This document shows, in pieces, positions 1 to 10,763 of a stretch of 64,000 bases of DNA. Positions within the stretch are counted from its first letter, which is position 1. Each line of letters starts with the position of its first letter. Under the pieces are notes generated by a model, which was not told where the DNA came from, made no database searches, and saw only the letters and a program-made list of their open reading frames with translations. The translations under genes and the position numbers were made by a program. This DNA comes from Eremomyces bilateralis CBS 781.70 (Eukaryota; Ascomycota; Dothideomycetes; Eremomycetales; Eremomycetaceae): positions 343,788-407,787 of the forward strand of contig NW_022985080.1 of NCBI RefSeq assembly GCF_010015585.1, read 5' to 3'.

Positions 1-1171
1 AGTAGGAATTGTCATCTTCTTGGTTATTGGCGAGCTTTTTGGAGATCTCGGCGTAGGCGTCCACGGTAGCTCCCGAAGCCGAAGGGACGGCGCTTGCGAA
101 GGCAGAAGCGCCGGTGGAGGTTTTGGCAAGCTCGATATTGTTCTGGACCATGTTCAGGATCATCTGCGACACTTCGGCCGTCTCGCTCTTCTTCCATGCC
201 TCGTACGCATCATCGTAATCGAAATCGACGAGTGACAGGGTTCGTCGATTTCCGCCGAGGTTGAGGTGGGTTTGGTAGGATTTCAGATCTTGCAGTGCAG
301 CCTTCTGCGTCCAATTGGCCTTGTGCTTGTTGACGTCGGCTTGTACTTGATCGTACTCTTTGCTGAAAACCCTCTTGACGATCATCGCTAAGGGCATGTC
401 CTTGACATCGTAAGTAAGAGGGACCTCGACTTCTATGCTAGTCCCCCCAGCGCCGCCATTGCGCGAAGCTTCAGAGGCAAGGTTCTGGTCGTGAATGAGC
501 AACTTCCGCTCCATCGTCTTCAACCGTTCTGCGAGATCCGGCCGGTCGCTGTCCCAGTTGTGATCTCTTAGAATGGCATTAATCAGCCGAATGAACAGCG
601 CGCAGTGTCGGTCCACCATCAGCTTCCATGCATCGGGTTCGGGGTGCGTCGGGCCCGTTCCAATATTACCCTTCTGAAGCTCCGACGAGGCTTTCGAGAA
701 AAAGATGAGGAGCAAGTCCTCGACGCGGCGGTCGGTTTCGACGCCTTTCCGGAAATGCTTCTCTTTGAACTGGTTTAAAAACGCTCCAAAGGTCCGCTTG
801 ATAAGCGCATCGTTGTATTCCGGCAGCCTCTCTTTCCCGATGAGCACGTACGTCAGCCTCTTGTCGAGCGCCGCCATAAACCCTTCCGGTACCCTGTTGC
901 TCCTGTTGGCTTTCAGCAGAGTAATATCGTGACCGATGACCTCGCTCGCCGAAGTCCGCGCCTTCTGCAATCTTGGTGGAGCCGCAACATGTTGTATCCT
1001 CTTTTGCCGTGGTTGTAGTTGGTAGTGTAATACGGCGACTGCCAGGCTGTATATGTATGCATCGTGTGGTGTCGCTGTGGCTTTACGATGTAAAGCTTGG
1101 GAGTTGTCGCGGGAAAGGTGTGTATTGCGTCGAGAGCGAGAGATTCGGCTGTGTCGAGAACTGGTGGACAT
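1..1171 (-). CDS. Munc13/DUF810-like C2-domain protein, N-terminal part
   Basis: The frame stays open from the ATG at 1169-1171 down to the window edge, giving about 390 N-terminal residues; the rest lies outside. A basic Ser/Arg-rich leader is followed by a helical region with blocks such as ALDKRLTYVLIGKERLPEYN, RRVEDLLLIFFSKASSELQK, KLMVDRHCALFIRLI and EVPLTYDVKDMPLAMIV. I recognise these from the long fungal proteins that carry a C2 domain between Munc13-homology (MUN) regions. Those proteins are thought to act in vesicle priming or exocytosis at the plasma membrane, by analogy with animal Munc13. The C2 domain is not visible because the gene is truncated by the window. The ATG at 1171 is the first in frame and precedes all conserved blocks. 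Family recognition is from memory of homologues, so the family is fairly sure and the cellular role is inferred. Confidence 0.7.
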   Translation of the reverse strand, partial: MSTSSRHSRISRSRRNTHLSRDNSQALHRKATATPHDAYIYSLAVAVLHYQLQPRQKRIQHVAAPPRLQKARTSASEVIGHDITLLKANRSNRVPEGFMAALDKRLTYVLIGKERLPEYNDALIKRTFGAFLNQFKEKHFRKGVETDRRVEDLLLIFFSKASSELQKGNIGTGPTHPEPDAWKLMVDRHCALFIRLINAILRDHNWDSDRPDLAERLKTMERKLLIHDQNLASEASRNGGAGGTSIEVEVPLTYDVKDMPLAMIVKRVFSKEYDQVQADVNKHKANWTQKAALQDLKSYQTHLNLGGNRRTLSLVDFDYDDAYEAWKKSETAEVSQMILNMVQNNIELAKTSTGASAFASAVPSASGATVDAYAEISKKLANNQEDDNSY

Positions 1172-2484
1172 GGCGAAGGTGTCCGCTCGCTCGCGGGTCT
1201 TCTAGATATGTGGATTTCTTCAATCTTTTCCGTGAGCGTAGAAGACTGCGGTGGATGGGTCGTTTGTGCGGTGAAAGGTGAAAGGCGGCACTCTGCCAAG
1301 TAAAAGTGGTCGCTCGTGATGTGGTTCATTCGCGTCGCACGCCTGTTGGGCTGTCGGAGATCGTCTCAGATGCCTTTTAGGCGGAACCTGCCAGTACCAC
1401 GATGCCTAGTAGAGTCTAGACCTAGCTGAGAGACCTGCGAGGGTGCTCGTCATTCGAAAATTGTGGTGGCGGACACACGAAGGGAGTCGTGCCACTTGAC
1501 GGACAAGCTGACGGTCTGACACACCGAAGTCTCAGAGGTCGACGCAGAAACCAGTAAGCGGTAGATCCTCAGGAAGGTACAGGTAGATACAAGCACGACC
1601 TTGAAGTCTTTCGGTTGCACCTGAGGGAGGAGAGCAGCGCTGGTAGGAGCAATACTGGGCTATATCACGGTTCTGTTCACGAGAACGAATATGTCAGAGG
1701 TGAGGCCAGGATATTTCCCTGCATGGACGGTCCGGCAGAGGCTTATTAGGCACTGGATGTATTAATAACCTCTGAGGTGGGGGGGTTCCAGGTGACGTCG
1801 ATGGTCAATGCCACCGATTCCTTTGTGGTAACTGGAGAAAGGGAAGGTATTATCACCAGTGATGGCGGGAAGAAATAGAGAGAATTGAATCAGGCTTTCA
1901 CTGAAGATTAACCATTCAGAACTTTCAATCAGAAATCATTATCAGATCCATCGACACTGGAGTCAGGCTGAAGTTCTTCTGAGTTCTGATGTTAACTTAA
2001 GGGGCTGCTATTCAGGACGGACCTTGACGCCGTTGTATCACATATCAAGCTTGAATTGTTCGTGCCTGAGGCAATGAGGAACCTTTCGGTTAGCGTTCCA
2101 TGCCGTAAGCCATTGAGTGGAACTTCTATATTTGTAATCAATTATCAAAGGAACAAGAACCGGATCACTAAACCGCCTTACCGAAATTTCACCGACCGCC
2201 AATCGGGTCACAACTAAATCTCCCGACATGCCATACTGTACTATATCCGTATTAGCTCCAGAAGAGATCCCTGCTTTCCCCAGGTCCCCGCACTTCCCAT
2301 CCCAGCCCTTTTCTCGTCACTTTCTCTCCGCCCGACTTCATTCAGTTTCCAATCCAACTCTTCATTATCATCGTCCCGCTGTGTGCTACGTCCGTGCGCT
2401 ATAGACCACCACAATAGATTATCAATCTGCTTTGTCCCCCTCTTCAACCACGTTACTGTGGAACTCATCCCCCCATCGACAGCC
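1172..2484. other. Intergenic, divergent promoter region
   Basis: About 1.3 kb separates the divergently transcribed Munc13-like and bHLH genes. Short open frames here overlap in several frames and show no family features. I see no repeat or RNA gene. The stretch just before 2485 is C/T-rich, as is common upstream of fungal starts. Confidence 0.5.
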
Positions 2485-2865
2485 ATGTCGTCCTCCCCCG
2501 CCGCAAAATCCCCGGCAAGCGGCTCTGCCACGGGAAAGCCCGAGAAACCCCGTCTGTCCGAACAGGAGAAGAAGAACAACCACATCGCCTCCGAGCAGAA
2601 ACGCCGCCAAGCCATCCGTGACGGTTTCGATCGCCTTGCGAACGTCGTGCCCGGAATGGCTGGCCAAGGGCGATCCGAAGCCGTCGTCCTCCAAGCGACC
2701 ATTGAGTTTCTCCGTCAGCAGCTGGTCGAACGCCAAGATTATATCGACGAGCTCCGCAGCCGTGGAGTCAATGTCGAAGGCTATGTCGTCAACGGCGTCG
2801 ATATCAATCGTCTTCGTCAAATTCTCGGCTCCAACCTCCACGGCTTCAATGGCACCGGCATATAA
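2485..2865 (+). CDS. Small bHLH transcription factor
   Basis: A single exon of 126 residues. I start it at the ATG at 2485, the first true ATG in frame. A low-complexity Ser/Ala/Pro leader of about 30 residues runs into a basic helix-loop-helix domain (about residues 30-95). The basic region reads NNHIASEQKRRQAIRDGFDRL, with His, Glu and Arg spaced as in E-box binders, then a Pro/Gly loop and a second helix (EAVVLQATIEFLRQQLVE). The short tail is hydrophobic. The size and layout resemble Ino4-like bHLH proteins, which bind E-boxes as heterodimers and control phospholipid genes in yeast, but the exact orthologue is uncertain. A CACGTG E-box lies just downstream at 2928-2933; its use is unknown. 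Confidence 0.85.
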   Translation: MSSSPAAKSPASGSATGKPEKPRLSEQEKKNNHIASEQKRRQAIRDGFDRLANVVPGMAGQGRSEAVVLQATIEFLRQQLVERQDYIDELRSRGVNVEGYVVNGVDINRLRQILGSNLHGFNGTGI

Positions 2866-4197
2866 ATGCTTGTCTATGCATGTCTGACCGATTGGAGTCA
2901 TTTGCTCCCGTATGTCTCGTACCATATCACGTGTGTCTATACCAGTATTAACGGAAGGAGCAGAATTTTCAGCGTCGGCGTTGTAGGAGTTTGAATTGGC
3001 CATCACGAGATGACGGCCTGAAGGCAGCAGGCATTGTCGCTCAAAGATGGGTGTTTGGAATACAGGCAGGATAATGCTATACTGTGATGTACCAGACATC
3101 AGTCAGTCCCTGAGATGGGAGTTCTGGGAGATCCATGTTGGCGACATCGAGACTTGATGTGTCGATCCCACCACCCAAGACGGACAATCCGAGTTAAAGG
3201 CGTTAAGGAAAAGAGCCTGGAGCCGATCAACCTTAGCCTGGAACCAACCGATATTAGCCTGGTCCAAAATGAATGACAGTCGTTCTCACGACTGTATCAT
3301 GTCATTTCCTTCAATGTGCCCAGACCCGAGGTACGCCCGATAGGTGGCGTCAGTGAACGTGACTCCCATGTTTTCTGAACAGTGATATATGCTGTACGTG
3401 TTACGCATCATGGTGTTAACCTCCCTCTAATATCACTGAACTGTGTAGAGGAAGCGATGACTACCGAAAGAGATGGTCAAGAACGCCTAAAGCCTGCCAC
3501 TCTGGGCAACAGCTAAGGGGTTGTTATCCAGTGGTCGATACAACTTGGCTTACCCTCGGTCACTGACTGTGTGCATGTGCCTCCGCACAATTAGAATGAT
3601 GCGGAAATGTTATCAGTGAAATGAGTGGCACGCTAGCCCGTTTTTGAAGTCTACTACACTTAGTTATATTCGACCGCCGCACAAAACTTAAACATTACCT
3701 TCTCAGAAGCAGTGCACTGGCAAGAGAGGCCCCAAGCAGGAAGCATGTCAGATTCTCTCTCCCTGAATTGTCTTCGAGAAGGCTTCTGGAGCACTGGCTT
3801 TCTGAGGCGAACAAGAACAAGACACCCCTCTCCAGTGGCTTATTCTCTCGCTTTCCATGCACGAGTATAACCTGGCATCCTCCTGTGCGTCCTACTTTCA
3901 AAGTGTGCTTTTACTTCTATGCCGCACATTGATTTCTGACTCTCGAAATTACCTTCCAAACCACCACCTTACTTTCATTATCCACGGCCCTCGATATAAC
4001 CAAGACGTCAGTGGCATTAGTGGAAGTACCGAAGAGAACCTCATCGTCGCTTCAGGGTATCCGATCCAACTCACACGAACAATCATCACACTCTTCAGGA
4101 CCTCTCCGTCACGGATCATACCACCACACCGCTCAACACAGCACTCTCCACTCTCCACTCCCCGCCTTCCGCCCTCCGCCCTCCAAACCCTATCTCG
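2866..4197. other. Intergenic; weak Leu-type tandem motif
   Basis: About 1.3 kb without a credible gene. Around 3210-3262 the string AGCCTGG recurs three times at roughly 23-26 nt spacing (AGCCTGGAGCC, TAGCCTGGAACC, TAGCCTGGTCC), a degenerate tandem repeat. From about 3900 the region becomes C/T-rich, probably the 5' UTR and promoter of the zinc-finger gene. Confidence 0.4.
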
Positions 4198-4836
4198 ATG
4201 CCTCCCTCTACACCTTCCTCTTCTACCAAAAAGCGCCGCCGCATCAAATCCCCCTCCCCCATATCCTCTGACTCCTCCGCCCACTTCTCCGACTCCTCCA
4301 CCGACCTCACCCGCGAACTCAACCGCCTCGGCGGCCCCCCGCTCAAACCCCGGCCCACCTCCCGCCCGCGCACCACCCCACGCCACCGCTCCGCCGACGC
4401 CATCGCCTGCCCGCACCCCCACTGCGCCTTCGCCACGCGCTACCGCATCGACATGCAGCGGCACGTACGCAACGACCACCAGCGCGATTGGGCGCTGCCG
4501 TGCGATGTGTGCGGGAAGACGAGCCGGGATCTGGGTGTGTGCGATCATCGGGAGAAGTATACTCCAAGCCAGGACCCGGAGAAGTTGGAGGCGGTGAAGT
4601 GGGATGATAAGCCGATTCGCGCGCTGAAGCTCACGGGGGAGAAAGAGTCGAATCGGGAGAAGAAGGAGTCGCTGGGGGAGATGCTAGCGGAGAGGCTGAA
4701 GGCGAAGAAGCCGGCGACGCGCAAGGAGGAGCTGGAGGAGGAGGAGGAGCCGGGGTGGAGGCGCGAGAGACACAAGGAGGTACCGGCGTCGCCGATCAAG
4801 AAACAGGAGGCCAAGCGCCGGAAGTATTTCAACTAA
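4198..4836 (+). CDS. Zinc-finger protein, C2H2-like
   Basis: A single exon of 212 residues. The N-terminal 70 residues are Ser/Pro/Arg-rich with a lysine/arginine cluster (TKKRRRIK) that could be a nuclear signal. Residues about 71-95 form one C2H2-type finger, CPHPHCAF followed by HVRNDH (Cys-X4-Cys-X12-His-X4-His). Next comes a second, atypical Cys/His cluster, CDVCGKTSRDLGVCDH. The tail is highly charged, with a Glu run near residue 178 and a final basic stretch. I know no named orthologue. A nucleic-acid-binding nuclear protein is the most likely role. The composition matches the neighbouring GC-rich genes. Confidence 0.7.
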   Translation: MPPSTPSSSTKKRRRIKSPSPISSDSSAHFSDSSTDLTRELNRLGGPPLKPRPTSRPRTTPRHRSADAIACPHPHCAFATRYRIDMQRHVRNDHQRDWALPCDVCGKTSRDLGVCDHREKYTPSQDPEKLEAVKWDDKPIRALKLTGEKESNREKKESLGEMLAERLKAKKPATRKEELEEEEEPGWRRERHKEVPASPIKKQEAKRRKYFN

Positions 4837-5758
4837 GTGCGATCTGGTTCTTCAGTAGACCATGCATGGAGCTAGCATTCTCCGCTTGCGCATATGGGGT
4901 TCGGATGAGTCGGACGGGGATCAATGCGGGGGACAATGAGAGCGGGATGCTCGGGTAAAAGGGGAGGATGAATGGGGTACGGGGTTAGTGATGGATAGAG
5001 GCTAGCGAGGATGGTGATTGCGCCATCAATACAACGGGTATGTTTCAAAATCTGCTTGCTCTGTGATTGTGCATGGTGCATACAATACTGGTCACCCACT
5101 GGCAGTCCGTGTCGAACAATGTACCTTATGGGGTATCAACACTTCTGGAATTTCTCGTGGTTGTTCATCGTCATCGGACCCTGCTAATGCACCTATCCAC
5201 CTGTCTCAGGTCTATGGCGCACAAATCCCAATTCTAATCCATAGCAAGGAGACGACTAGGTTACCCATCGTCGAGCCCCTTTACTGCAGACCTCCAGCAC
5301 ATTATTGTCCTCTACAACAAGCACACCGTCCGTTCAGTGATTTCACTACGACAGGCCAATGCCTAACGCCGAACCAGGTGCCTATCGCTAAACCGGCTTA
5401 AACCCAGTTTCAGCACTCTATCCTGCACTCGTGCTGCTGCGAGACTCATCCCTGGGATGACTAACTGCGAATTCCTTGTCTTCAGTACCGCTGCTTCGTT
5501 GCTCTGACGACCGTGTGGGTTGACTCGGCGGAGGTAGGTCAGCGATGACATCCATGGGCATACGATCTCCCCAAATCAATCCTGTTGATCGTAGGAAAGT
5601 CCCCCTCGAGGCAGCCATCCGCCATAGTAAGAAGAGAAGTTCGCCAGTCCTCTTCCCATCCCCATTCCGTTGCTTTAAGTCCATTTCATCCAGGTTGTGA
5701 TCCCGAAATCTTAATCATCAATCATAATCGCCTCCCGTCTCTCGTTCTTCACAGTCTC
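4837..5758. other. Intergenic between convergent genes
   Basis: About 0.9 kb lies between the ends of two convergent genes. It presumably holds both 3' UTRs. I see no repeats, RNA gene or convincing open frame. Confidence 0.45.
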
Positions 5759-7220
5759 TCACTGGGTTCCCCCTCGCTGCCTCGCCTCTCGTTGCCTCGC
5801 ATCCCGCTCCCTCACCGCCTCCTCCACCGCCTCCAGCTCCACCGCCCCCAACCCACCCAGCCCACTCCGTCCCTTCACCCCCTCCACCTCCCCCACCCGT
5901 TCCACCACCGCCAACTTCGGCTCCCCCAACGAATTCTGTAACGCCCTCACAAAATCTACCACCTGCCCCTCGAACTCCTTCACAGGGAACCTCCCCGCCA
6001 TCTCCACGAAGTGCTGCACGAGCGGCGTTGTCGGTTCCGGCGTCAGTTCGGCGATCAACTCCTGCCGGATTGCCGTCCATGACGCCCGCTCGCCCCCTTT
6101 GCGTGCGTCGTGGAAGATGTTCGTGCTACAGAAATGCGGGAAGGGTGACGGGGACGCCGCGGTGGACGAGAACAAAGAGGAGGCGTGAATCCCGTTGTCT
6201 TCCGCATCATGCGGTTGCGGCGATGGTGACGGCGCCGGACAGAACCCCCAGCTCAGCGCCTCGATCGCGGCGCCAACACCCGTGTCGCCGAACACGAGAT
6301 ACCGCTCCAGTACGGCCTGTCGGATGAAATGGGCGATGAGGCGCAGGTAGGGGTCGGTGAGGGACGAGGTGTCGTCGATGGCGAGGCCGAGGGCGAAGCG
6401 GGCGGCGCCGAGGTGGATAAAGAGCGGGAGGAGGTCGAGGAGGGAGATGCAGGTACGGGAGCCGTAGTAGGTGGGTGCGGAGGCGAGGCGGGGATCGGGG
6501 GAGGGGAAAGGGAAGATGGAGGTGAGAACGTGTTCCCGGGTGGCGGAGAGGTGCTCGTCAGGGATGTGGTAGTTGGTGAAGGCGACGGTGGCGAGGGAGG
6601 GGAGGTGGAGGTGGAGGGTGGTGGTGTAGTGGTTGGCGCGGTGGGAGTTGTAGTTTTGGAGGGAGGTGAGGGATTTCGGGGTCGGGTTGGTGTCGGTGGA
6701 GAAGAAGCGGCGGTAGAAGAGGACGCTGAACTTTAGGAGGTGGAGACGGTAGATAGTGCTGTCGGAGACGGAACCGGAAGAATCATGGCTTTGGGGTTGG
6801 TTGAATATGGGGAGGAATGCTAGTAATTTTGGTGAGCACTATGTTTTTCAATCGACAATGGAAAATTGCGAATGGACATGTGCGCCGGAAGACTCATACT
6901 GTGATGTTAAGCCGAGACATATCACATTACGATAGCCCCTGGCTCTTGGTTCTCTCAGGGGTCGCGAGAGGAGTGCAGCTGACGACAGATCTGGTGTTGG
7001 AATTTGACGGAAGAAATGGAACCTATTGCTTAGAGCAAGACATACATTCAACCATGCGTAATGGCAACTCCGGAGATTCATTTACCGGGATTGGAACCCC
7101 CGTTTCCAGCGCGGCCCGTTCCTCGAATATCGCGGTGGTCGCTTTGTACAGGAGAAAATCCAGGATAAGGGGATCCACACCCGGAGGAGCGGACGGATCT
7201 GCTTCATCGCTGGATGCCAT
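5759..7220 (-). CDS. Conserved fungal protein of unknown function, two exons
   Basis: I model exon 1 at 7220-7046 and exon 2 at 6819-5759, with an intron of GTATGT to TTACTAG that keeps phase; the total is 411 residues. The intron is long for this window (226 nt), so its limits are tentative. The protein starts MASSDEADPSAPPGVDPLIL and has a hydrophobic/aromatic stretch (YRLHLLKFSVLFYRRFFS), blocks such as YYGSRTCISLLDLLPLFIHL and RLIAHFIRQAVLERYLVFG, and a charged helical C-terminus rich in Arg, Glu and Ala. No catalytic motif is evident. It looks like a genuine protein because of even codon use and a continuous frame through 350 codons. I do not recognise the family. Confidence 0.6.
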
Positions 7221-8076
7221 TGTGCATTGATATCTTCAAGATTCAACTTAGAATGCCTCTGATGAGCGTTGTCTTGGAGCGCTATTCGCAATATAATGAA
7301 AGTGTAGGTGAGTACGGAGTACGGAGTCCGGGGACAATATGCATGTGAGGAAATGGCATCAAGCGGACGAAGTTCTTCGTGTGACTGCTTTGAAAGGAAA
7401 GCCAACTGATGAAAGAAGAAGTGAAACGACTACGACATATTTCGGACAACTAAAAGAACCACGAAGACAAGAGAAACCAAAGAAGCGAACTTGATTATTT
7501 CCAAGTGATCAGTTGCAAAAGTCGCGATAGTCGCGATAGTCGCGATGGTCATGTTGAGCGAGACACAATTAGCGGCAGCCGTTTACCAGCCACCCCATTA
7601 CCCCAATTACCACCATAAGATGGTAGAATGACTTGGAGATCACTTTCTTTGCCGTTGAAGATAAGAGCTTTGCAAATATGACATCTCCAGCGTCGCTACT
7701 TGAGGTCTTGACTAGGTCATTGGGAAGCTTCTATCGGACTTTTTGGTTCGCGTATGATCAAATGTTATATCCATCCTCCTCACGCTGACACTTCATGTCG
7801 GCTGGGCGCTGTCCGCATCATGGATCTTCGGACACTTCTATATATTCAACAGCTCCTTACTGGCCATCGCTGTCCGATCTGCGGCTCAGTTTGTGCCCGA
7901 TCTGATTAGATAGTATCCGGATTTCCGAGACAACCAGCCCCAGCAGTCAGCAGTGCCATGATGATGACTGCGCCACAAGATTGACGTAGGTACGTAGATA
8001 CTCGATCCTCCCCCTACCCCTTGAAGTTTCCCTTCACCATGCATCTATAAAAGTTAATACTGCCCTTCTTGAAGCA
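7221..8076. other. Divergent promoter region with chitinase TATA box
   Basis: The region lies between the unknown gene and the chitinase. A short tandem GTCGCGATA repeat lies near 7521-7545 (three copies). A TATA-like CTATAAAAG sits at 8046-8054, about 30 nt before the chitinase ATG. Confidence 0.45.
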
Positions 8077-9578
8077 ATGCGTGGAAATTTCAAAGCCTAT
8101 CTGTCTCTTGTCCTGTTGAGTGTTATTTCCGTCTTATTGTACAATTCTCAGTCTATCATTTACACTACCAAACCACTCTTCTCCGCTCCAGACACCATGA
8201 GTGGCGGTGACGTCGACGGCTATAAGGCCGTGGCATATTTTGTCAACTGGGTAGGTCCTTCAGTTTCACACGATCCATTCGAAGTCTATGAATAGAACCG
8301 TCAAGATATGAAAGTGGGCGTAATATAAATCAAAATACTAACCCTCCCTAGGCCATTTACGGCCGTAACCACCATGTTCAAGACCTCCCTGGCCAAAACC
8401 TCACCCACATCCTCTACGCCTTCGCCAACGTCCGCCCCGACACCGGCGAAGTCCACCTCACCGACTCCTGGTCCGACGTCGAAAAGCACTACCCCACCGA
8501 CTCCTGGAACGACACCGGCCGCAACCTCTACGGCTCCCTCAAGCAGCTCTACCTCCTCAAGAAAGCCCATCCCCATCTCAAGCTCCTCCTCTCTATCGGC
8601 GGCTGGACCTACTCCTCCAACTTCCCCGCTCCCTGCTCCACCCCCGCCGGCCGCGCCACTTTTGCCCGCTCCGCCGCCGCCCTCGTTGCCGACCTCGGCT
8701 TCGACGGCCTCGACATCGACTGGGAATACCCGAAGAACGCTCAGGAAGGCGCTGACTTCCTCGCCCTCCTCCACACCTGCCGCGCGGAGCTCGACGCCCT
8801 GGCCGGGAAGTACGTCAACGCGGCCAACCCCGCCCTAGGACAGACGCGCGCCGCTCCCCCGCGGTTTGCGCTGAGCATCGCCGCGCCGGCGGGCCCGCAG
8901 CACTACCAGCACCTACCCCTGCGCGAGATCGGTGCGGTGTGCGACTTCGTGAACCTGATGGCGTACGACTACGCGGGCAGCTGGGACGCGGTCGCCGGGC
9001 ACCAGGCGGCACTATATCCGTCGACGTCAGCGCCGCAGACCACACCGTTCAGCACGGAGCGGGCGGTAGCGGACTACGTGGCGGCGGGGATGCCGGCGGG
9101 GAAGCTGGTGCTGGGGCTGCCGTTGTATGGGCGGGCCTTTGAGAATACGGGGGGACCCGGGGAGGGGTTTCAGGGAGTGGGAGAGGGGTCGTGGGAGAGG
9201 GGGGTGTGGGATTGGAAGGCGTTGCCGAGGCCGGGGAGTGAGGTGCGGGAGGATAGGGAGGGAGGATGGAGTTATTGTTATGATGCGGGGAAGAGGACGA
9301 TGGTTAGTTATGATACGTTGGAGATCGCGAGTCGGAAGGTGAGGTATGTGAGAGAGAAGGGGATGGGTGGGGTGATGTGGTGGGAGAGTTCGGGGGATAG
9401 GGAGACAGGGAAGGGGTCCATGATTGAGACGGTGGTCGGCGATTTGGGCGGTCCGGGGAAGGGGATGATGGATCGGAGCAAGAATTGCATCGCGTATCCG
9501 TTCAGTTCGTATGAGAACTTGAAGAAAGGGATGGTGGGAGAGGACGCGAAGCCGTACCCTCGAGAGGCGCCACAATAA
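8077..9578 (+). CDS. GH18 chitinase (class V, ChiB-like) with signal anchor
   Basis: Exons 8077-8250 and 8352-9578 (intron GTAGGT...CCCTAG, phase 0) encode 466 residues. Residues about 6-30 are a hydrophobic segment (AYLSLVLLSVISVLLY) that could be a signal peptide or type II anchor. The GH18 barrel begins at YKAVAYFVNW, has the sheet motif LLLSIGGWTYSSNF, and has the full catalytic signature DGLDIDWEYP, with the acid Glu and both conserved Asp present. Later come FVNLMAYDYAG (strand 6) and GGVMWWESSGD (strand 8). This fits the ChiB-type fungal chitinases that act in autolysis and chitin turnover. Those usually begin at the equivalent of the Met at residue 40, so the anchor could be an extension or a second start. 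Chitin hydrolysis is a family-level inference. Confidence 0.92.
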
Positions 9579-9679
9579 TGCTGATATCCCCAGGTTAGAT
9601 TTCTCATTTCTGTAGTTATTACACGGACGAAATTAGCGAATCATGAGCATGTGAGCATCTTAGTTACTATCTTTAGTTA

Positions 9680-10090
9680 ACTAACGTAATCCACCACCGA
9701 GCTGCGAACTTCAAATCTCACCAAAATCGGGATATTCTATAACCCGATATCTCAACAACAGCATGATAATAAAATCTAAAAGTCCATAGATATACTTTAC
9801 TAGTCATTTTAATCCTTTACTGAAATTTATAGAGCTCTATCTATTGTAGTTGTAGATATACATAGATCCTTGGTGCTAAAAGGTGCTAAAATCTACTATG
9901 ACCTAGGTATATCCACAACTACAATAGCTAAAGTTCTATAAATTTGAGTAAAGGCTTAAAATGATTGGTAAAGTCTATCTATCAACTTTTAGGTTTTATT
10001 ATCATGCTGTTGTTGAGATATCGGGTTATGAAATATCCCGATTCTGGTGAGATTCGAAGTTCGCAGCTCGGTGGTGGATTACGTTAGTGA
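9680..10090. mobile_element. Foldback / MITE-like element, about 410 bp
   Basis: The left arm begins ACTAACGTAATCCACCACCG and the right arm ends with its complement (CGGTGGTGGATTACGTTAGT). The complementarity continues inwards through the ATATCGGGTTAT and TGTTGTTGAGATAT blocks almost to the centre near 9885. The whole element could fold into one hairpin. It is AT-rich in the middle, has no open frame, and lies between the chitinase and oct1 genes. Possible flanking duplications (AGTTA-like) are weak, so the superfamily is not assigned. Confidence 0.8.
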
Positions 10091-10763
10091 GTTAGGTAGT
10101 TCCCCACATGGGCCTCGCAGAGAGGGCTGACGGCCGTATGAATCTCTCACACACACTCTCTCTCATATAGTGGGTTAGAGAATCTGCTTGATATTTAGCG
10201 GTAGTTTACGATAAATACTCGTGTATTGTTAATTCCTTGCCTATTTGGGTCGCTAAAAGCGGAAGTTTGATCGACTGCAAATACCGACCTGCGTGGAGGA
10301 AATGTTTCAAATTGCTTTTTAACACAACGTCTACATTGGGCGAAGGCTTTCTAGCATCATGAACGGTTTTGATGACTTGGACTGATTCATTTTATATAAT
10401 TTTTTAAAGGGAAAGAAGATGATAGTAGCGTTAAAGCATGGAAATACTCTCGCGGTGTCCAAGATGCACTCCGTATACTCTATGGAAATCAGCTAACTAG
10501 CAGCCAAGCTTTTCAATATTTAATGTAGGCACAGTTCCGTGTGTTAGAAAATAGCTGAAGAGCGCAATTTACATAGGATTATAAGAATTGCAATGTGTAT
10601 GGAGCCTTTGAGTTGGTTTGAGGTCAAAGTACCTCAGATTCGTCCCAGCACGGCAGGTGTCCCATCACCCAGGGGGAGGAGGTTAATACTTCTCTTATTT
10701 TCTATCTTCTAAAACTTGTACATCCGACCGTGAGTTGCCCCTAGAATCTAAAATATCCAATAT
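10091..10763. other. AT-rich intergenic spacer
   Basis: AT-rich DNA between the foldback element and the 3' end of oct1. A CA/CT-rich stretch lies near 10146-10170. I see no gene. Confidence 0.4.

Noticed and set aside
4116-4548. Long minus-strand frames over the zinc-finger gene
   Set aside because: They mirror the Pro/Ser/Arg-rich sense codons and have no family features.
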